Below the pieces are notes generated by a model. The model saw only the letters and a list, made by a program, of their open reading frames with translations, was not told the origin of the DNA and searched no databases. From Dehalococcoidia bacterium (GTDB taxonomy: Bacteria; Chloroflexota; Dehalococcoidia; Lucifugimonadales; Lucifugimonadaceae), in contig JAAXHR010000427.1 of the NCBI GenBank assembly GCA_012270805.1, forward strand, positions 334 to 9,137: DNA of 8,804 nucleotides, written 5' to 3'. Each line of letters begins with the position of its first letter. Position 1 is the first letter of the stretch. The position numbers and the translations under genes were made by a program. This document shows positions 5,633-8,804 of the stretch, one piece after another.

Positions 5633-6421
5633 TCAGATCGTGTACGAGCTTTCTGCCGAAACTACATGCGGACCGTATAGCTCTTCCAAGACTGCGGGCG
5701 TAAACACCTCGTCTGGCGGACCACAAGCGCAAAGATGACAGTTGAGGCACAGCACCGTATCCAATTGCCTCGCCATATTCGCCAAGTCGTGCGTCGTCAA
5801 TAAGATCGTCTGGCCTTCCTCGCACAGATGCCTCAGCACCGCCACCAGCTCGTATTGCGAACCCACATCCACGCCGCTGAACGCCTCATCCAGCAACAAA
5901 ACACGTGCATCCTGTGCCAACGCCCGCGCAACAAACACCCTTTGGCGTTGACCGCCTGACAACGAACGGATCATCTCGTCCTTGAGGTGGAGCAATCCCA
6001 CTCGGTGCAAAGCATCCATCACTGCGTGCTTGTCCGCAGCTGATTCATAACGGAAAGCGCCCAGACTCGGCGTCCTACCCATCATCACTACATCCCACAC
6101 CGTCACTGGAAACTGCCAGTTCACGTCGTCCGACTGGGGAACGTAACCGACCAGCCGTCGGGATTGGGAAGGGTTGATTCCATAGATGTGCACCGACCCG
6201 GTCGTCGGCTCAATGAGGCCCACCAACGTCTTGAGCAAGGTCGACTTGCCGGCGCCATTTGGACCCACGATCCCGACAAACGCCCCCGACGGCACGGAGA
6301 AGGTCACGTCCCTAAGGACGGTGTTCTGTCCGTAGGTGACACACATGCAATGCGCGTCAACCGCCGGGAGCGGTGCCGTATGCGTTTCAAGCTCCGGATC
6401 GTGGATGTGGGTTTGACTCAT
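5633..6421 (-). CDS. Zinc ABC transporter ATP-binding protein (ZnuC/AztA-type)
   Basis: This 262-residue cytoplasmic ATPase powers the importer. All nucleotide-binding motifs are intact: Walker A GPNGAGKST (53-61), Q-loop Q96, signature LSGGQRQR (154-161), Walker B VLLLDEAF with D178 and E179, and switch His H211 in TTHD. The C-terminal LYGPHV is typical of metal-type (Mn/Zn/Fe) ABC ATPases. I choose the ATG at 6421, giving MSQTHIH: it is 10 nt after the binding-protein stop. An in-frame ATG at 6466 would overlap that gene and add 15 residues of unlikely composition. The N-terminal leader of about 25 residues (four His before residue 25) and the CHLCAC cluster (228-233) are somewhat unusual, and could be incidental or metal-related. 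The 3' end of this gene has a relic copy between the permeases. Confidence 0.95.
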   Translation of the reverse strand: MSQTHIHDPELETHTAPLPAVDAHCMCVTYGQNTVLRDVTFSVPSGAFVGIVGPNGAGKSTLLKTLVGLIEPTTGSVHIYGINPSQSRRLVGYVPQSDDVNWQFPVTVWDVVMMGRTPSLGAFRYESAADKHAVMDALHRVGLLHLKDEMIRSLSGGQRQRVFVARALAQDARVLLLDEAFSGVDVGSQYELVAVLRHLCEEGQTILLTTHDLANMARQLDTVLCLNCHLCACGPPDEVFTPAVLEELYGPHVVSAESSYTI

Positions 6422-6431
6422 CGAGCATGGC

Positions 6432-8804
6432 CTACTCTGACAACGCTTCGACGATGATATCAACATTGCTCCGCATCAAGTCGAGGTAGTTCTCGGCGTC
6501 GCTGCCGTCAGCTCCGAGTGTGCCAACATGCAGTCCGCCGACGAGGCTAATTCCTGCTTCTCGCGCCAAAGTGTTCGCAAGTCGATCGCTGATCTGCACC
6601 TCCGAGAAGACAACGGTTGCACCCGAATCTTCAACTTGGTGGACAAGCTCTGCCAACTCCTGAGGCGAAGGCTCTAACTCGGTGCCTCCACCGGGGATGA
6701 TCACTCCGGCGACCGTGAATCCGTACTTGGCGGCGAAGTACCCGAACGCGTCGTGCGTCGTCACCATGATCCGGTCGTGGTCATCGATAGTTGCGACGGC
6801 GTCCTCGATCCAGTGGTCCAGCTCCTCAAGCTTGGCGATGTAGTCGTCGCGGTTCGCGTTGAAGTAGTCCTCTGAAGCCGGCTCGAGTTCACTGAGCAGC
6901 TCGGCGATCTCCTCGACCGCGATGATCACGCGCTCTGGGTCGAACCAGAAGTGCGGGTCGAGCGCACCGTGGGCGTGACCTTCGTGACCGTGGGCGTCGC
7001 CTTCTTCCATGTGCTCGTCCTCATCCTCATGGGCATGCTCATCCTCGTGGTCGTGCGCCTCGTCTTCGTCATGGTATTCGCCTTCCTCATCCTCGTCGTG
7101 GTGGTCGGCTTCTTCGTCCTCGTGAGCGTGCTCATCTTGATGCTCATCATGGCCGTGTTCGGGATGGTCATCGTCAGATTCGATGCCCACGAACGCGAGC
7201 GAAGTCGGGGCTATCTCGAGCTCCCACTCTTCCGCGACCTCCATGTGTTCCAGATCGAACGCGACGACATGACCATGTCCGTGCGTGCGCTCAGTCATGA
7301 ACAGTGTCTCACCGACGATGATGAGGCTTGGTGCACCATCGAAGCCCGCCCCGGGGTCGATTGGATCCGTCAGCCGTGCTTCGCCGACAACGTCGCCATC
7401 GGCGGCATCGATCGCATTCAACATGCCATCGTAGGTCAGCGCGTAGAACACCTTGCCGTCGCTGCCGTAAGCCCCAGTCACGGTGTTCTTCCCTTCCGAG
7501 GGGTCAAGAACCAGGACCATTTCCTGCTCTTCCGGACCGATCATCCACATTCCTGCGTCTTCAAATCCAGTCGCGGTCACCGAAACGGCCCATCCGAAGA
7601 AGTGCTCCGCGTCATGGTGACCCCACAAGGCACCGACGCGGCCCGCCTCAGGCATGCCCTCGCCGTTCTCGATCAGCCAATAGTCGAAGTGATCGCCATG
7701 TGGTTCGATGAACAGCACACCGCCGTTACAACCGTACGCAGATCCGTGGTGGTTGTGCGCTTCGCCGTGCATCCCGGGACATGCTTCACGACTCCCGTCC
7801 CAGACGACCTCATCGTCGAGATTCCTGACTTCTACGCCGATCGGCAAGGCGTCGGAAGGATCCGGGTTCGCCACAGTCACGGCGAAAAGATCGTTTTCGA
7901 GCGGGACTGCCGCACCATGCTGCGGGCCGGCGTCGAGATAGTGGATCTCGTACGCGTGTCCCTCCTCCTCGATCTCGTGCTCGTTCATCAGCGCAACTAT
8001 ACCTGTGGCGTCGTGGAAGATCGCCGACCACTCTTCACCGTTCGTGAAATGAATCGGAAGCTCTTCGTTGACGGTTAACCCAACTTCGCTCACAGGCACC
8101 ACAACCAAATCTTCGTGGTCGCCGTGCGGCACGAGGAACACACCGCCGTCGATGGTGTGAACTGCATGATCACCCTCATCGCCGCGGTAGATCGCATACC
8201 CGAATCGATGGTTGGGGCTCGGATAGATTGCGGAAACGGGGCCGGGAAGACCGATATCAAGCTCCGAAATCTCTTCCGTCATCAGATCGAGAACGATGAG
8301 ATGCTCGGAATCCGCATCACCGACCAAAAGCCGTCCCTTCAGCCCAACATGTTCGCCTTCTTCATGTTCCATGTGCTCATCTTCATCGTGCTCGTCTTCG
8401 TCTTCATCGTGCGCATGCTCATCCTCGTCCTCGTGAGCGTGCTCATCTTCACTGTGGGCCTCTTCGCCATCGTCGTGACCGCCAGTTTCGAAATCGAACG
8501 GGATTGGGTTTACGTGTTCCGCAATCTCAAACACAGAATCGTGGTCAGCCGCCGCATTCTCTATCAATTCCTCCAGCCACAACTGCTCAAGCTGCAACCC
8601 AACCGCAAACACGAGATCAGAATCGGCCACGCGAGCAATATCGCGGGCTCCTGGCTGATATGCGTGCGGGTCCGCTCCGCGGGGCACCAAATTAAGCACA
8701 TTGACCCGATCCCCACCAACGATCGAAACCCAATCGCCAACAATGTTGCTAGTAGCGACTATGTTCAAGGGTTCGACATCAACCACTTTCACTTCCGGCT
8801 CAGG
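6432..8804 (-). CDS. Zinc-binding protein with an AztD-like metallochaperone domain nested in the His-rich loop of an AztC/ZnuA-type receptor (5' end outside window)
   Basis: Numbering is from the GTG at 8792. The frame stays open to the edge (PEPE precedes), so the start and signal peptide or lipobox are missing. Residues 8-100 are the N-lobe of a cluster A-I metal receptor, with H43 in 'RGADPHAYQPG'. Residues 106-148 are an Asp/Glu/His linker (10 His). Residues 150-537 are a beta-propeller-like domain resembling AztD, the periplasmic zinc chaperone of AztABCD systems, including CPGMHGE (338-344) and C355. Residues 543-608 are a second linker (18 His). Residues 610-786 are the C-lobe, with H614 (DPHFWFDP) and H680 (TTHDAFGYFAAKYGF). 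Normal receptors of this type have about 300 residues with a short His-rich loop here. It is the first gene seen in the importer operon, and a zinc-responsive promoter is expected beyond the window. The AztD assignment rests on recognition, not a search. Confidence 0.85.
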   Translation of the reverse strand, partial: PEPEVKVVDVEPLNIVATSNIVGDWVSIVGGDRVNVLNLVPRGADPHAYQPGARDIARVADSDLVFAVGLQLEQLWLEELIENAAADHDSVFEIAEHVNPIPFDFETGGHDDGEEAHSEDEHAHEDEDEHAHDEDEDEHDEDEHMEHEEGEHVGLKGRLLVGDADSEHLIVLDLMTEEISELDIGLPGPVSAIYPSPNHRFGYAIYRGDEGDHAVHTIDGGVFLVPHGDHEDLVVVPVSEVGLTVNEELPIHFTNGEEWSAIFHDATGIVALMNEHEIEEEGHAYEIHYLDAGPQHGAAVPLENDLFAVTVANPDPSDALPIGVEVRNLDDEVVWDGSREACPGMHGEAHNHHGSAYGCNGGVLFIEPHGDHFDYWLIENGEGMPEAGRVGALWGHHDAEHFFGWAVSVTATGFEDAGMWMIGPEEQEMVLVLDPSEGKNTVTGAYGSDGKVFYALTYDGMLNAIDAADGDVVGEARLTDPIDPGAGFDGAPSLIIVGETLFMTERTHGHGHVVAFDLEHMEVAEEWELEIAPTSLAFVGIESDDDHPEHGHDEHQDEHAHEDEEADHHDEDEEGEYHDEDEAHDHEDEHAHEDEDEHMEEGDAHGHEGHAHGALDPHFWFDPERVIIAVEEIAELLSELEPASEDYFNANRDDYIAKLEELDHWIEDAVATIDDHDRIMVTTHDAFGYFAAKYGFTVAGVIIPGGGTELEPSPQELAELVHQVEDSGATVVFSEVQISDRLANTLAREAGISLVGGLHVGTLGADGSDAENYLDLMRSNVDIIVEALSE
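6969..7166 (-). repeat. Asp/Glu/His-rich linker 2 (propeller to C-lobe)
   Basis: Codons 543-608 of the binding protein are low-complexity DEHAHED-type sequence with 18 His. This is where the flexible His-rich loop of ZnuA/AztC proteins normally lies, directly before the DPHxW zinc ligand. It is likely disordered and able to hold several zinc ions loosely. Confidence 0.85.
7114..7138. repeat. 25-bp exact direct repeat, copy in linker 2
   Basis: This is identical over 25 bp to 8425-8449. The offset is 1311 bp (437 codons), so both copies are read in the same frame and encode DEHAHEDE. The pair brackets the propeller domain. Confidence 0.9.
7182..8345 (-). other. Inserted beta-propeller domain resembling zinc chaperone AztD
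   Basis: Codons 150-537 show repeated beta-rich segments of propeller type, such as HLIVLDLMTEEISELDI, 'KVFYALTYDGMLNAIDAADG' and HVVAFDLEHMEVAEEWEL. They also carry the AztD-like motif CPGMHGE...YGC with two Cys that could form a disulfide. Stand-alone AztD proteins have roughly this length plus a His-rich N-terminal tail, which here corresponds to linker 1. Confidence 0.7.
8349..8477 (-). repeat. Asp/Glu/His-rich linker 1 (N-lobe to propeller)
   Basis: Codons 106-148 encode low-complexity EDEHAHEDE-type sequence with 10 His. It may combine the receptor's original loop with the His-rich N-terminal tail found in AztD proteins. Confidence 0.85.
8425..8449. repeat. 25-bp exact direct repeat, copy in linker 1
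   Basis: This is the partner of 7114-7138. Recombination between the copies would remove exactly 437 codons in frame, leaving a receptor of conventional size with one His-rich loop. Confidence 0.9.

Noticed and set aside
6951..8078. Long plus-strand open frame of 375 codons
   Set aside because: It is antisense to the fused zinc-binding protein. Its length comes from the codon bias and low-complexity linkers of the real gene, and it shows no recognisable domain.
8790..8792. GTG as the true start of the fused binding protein
   Set aside because: The frame is open to the edge with a lipoprotein-like PEPE linker before it. An exported receptor needs a signal peptide, which must lie outside the window.

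Overview
The window is dominated by zinc handling. From the left it holds the 3' part of a thiamine-diphosphate E1 beta-subunit gene and a Fur/Zur-family regulator (+ strand), a cation-diffusion-facilitator zinc exporter with a His-rich head (+), a tiny Cys/His repeat protein (-), and a minus-strand zinc ABC importer operon. That operon reads, in transcription order, substrate-binding protein, ATPase, permease 1, permease 2. The base composition looks moderately GC-rich by eye (not computed). The host is not settled. The acidic linker at the start of the binding protein (lipoprotein-like) and a decayed sortase-signal-like tail near 3503-3721 suggest a Gram-positive lineage, probably Actinomycetota, but Chloroflexota or others cannot be excluded.

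The most striking feature is the binding protein (6432-8804, 5' end outside the window). It is a ZnuA/AztC-type cluster A-I solute-binding protein. The His-rich loop that normally joins the two lobes here carries a whole beta-propeller-like domain of about 390 residues resembling the zinc metallochaperone AztD, with a long Asp/Glu/His-rich linker on each side. In the known AztABCD system, AztC and AztD are separate proteins and AztD hands zinc to AztC. Here chaperone and receptor appear to be one nested polypeptide. An exact 25-bp, in-frame direct repeat lies in the two linkers.

The importer has two permease genes encoding proteins about 82% identical. Between them lies what looks like the last 16 codons of a second ATPase gene, so the permease arose by tandem duplication that included part or all of the ATPase. 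The 71-residue protein at 2970-3185 consists of four HDxHECDxHEHH units and looks like a metallothionein-like zinc buffer. It has a strong Shine-Dalgarno sequence and several dyads upstream.

As a working model (inference), the Fur-family protein senses metal, the ABC system imports zinc through the fused chaperone-receptor, the mini-protein buffers it and the CDF protein exports excess. The E1 beta gene is probably an unrelated neighbour that shares a transcript with the regulator.
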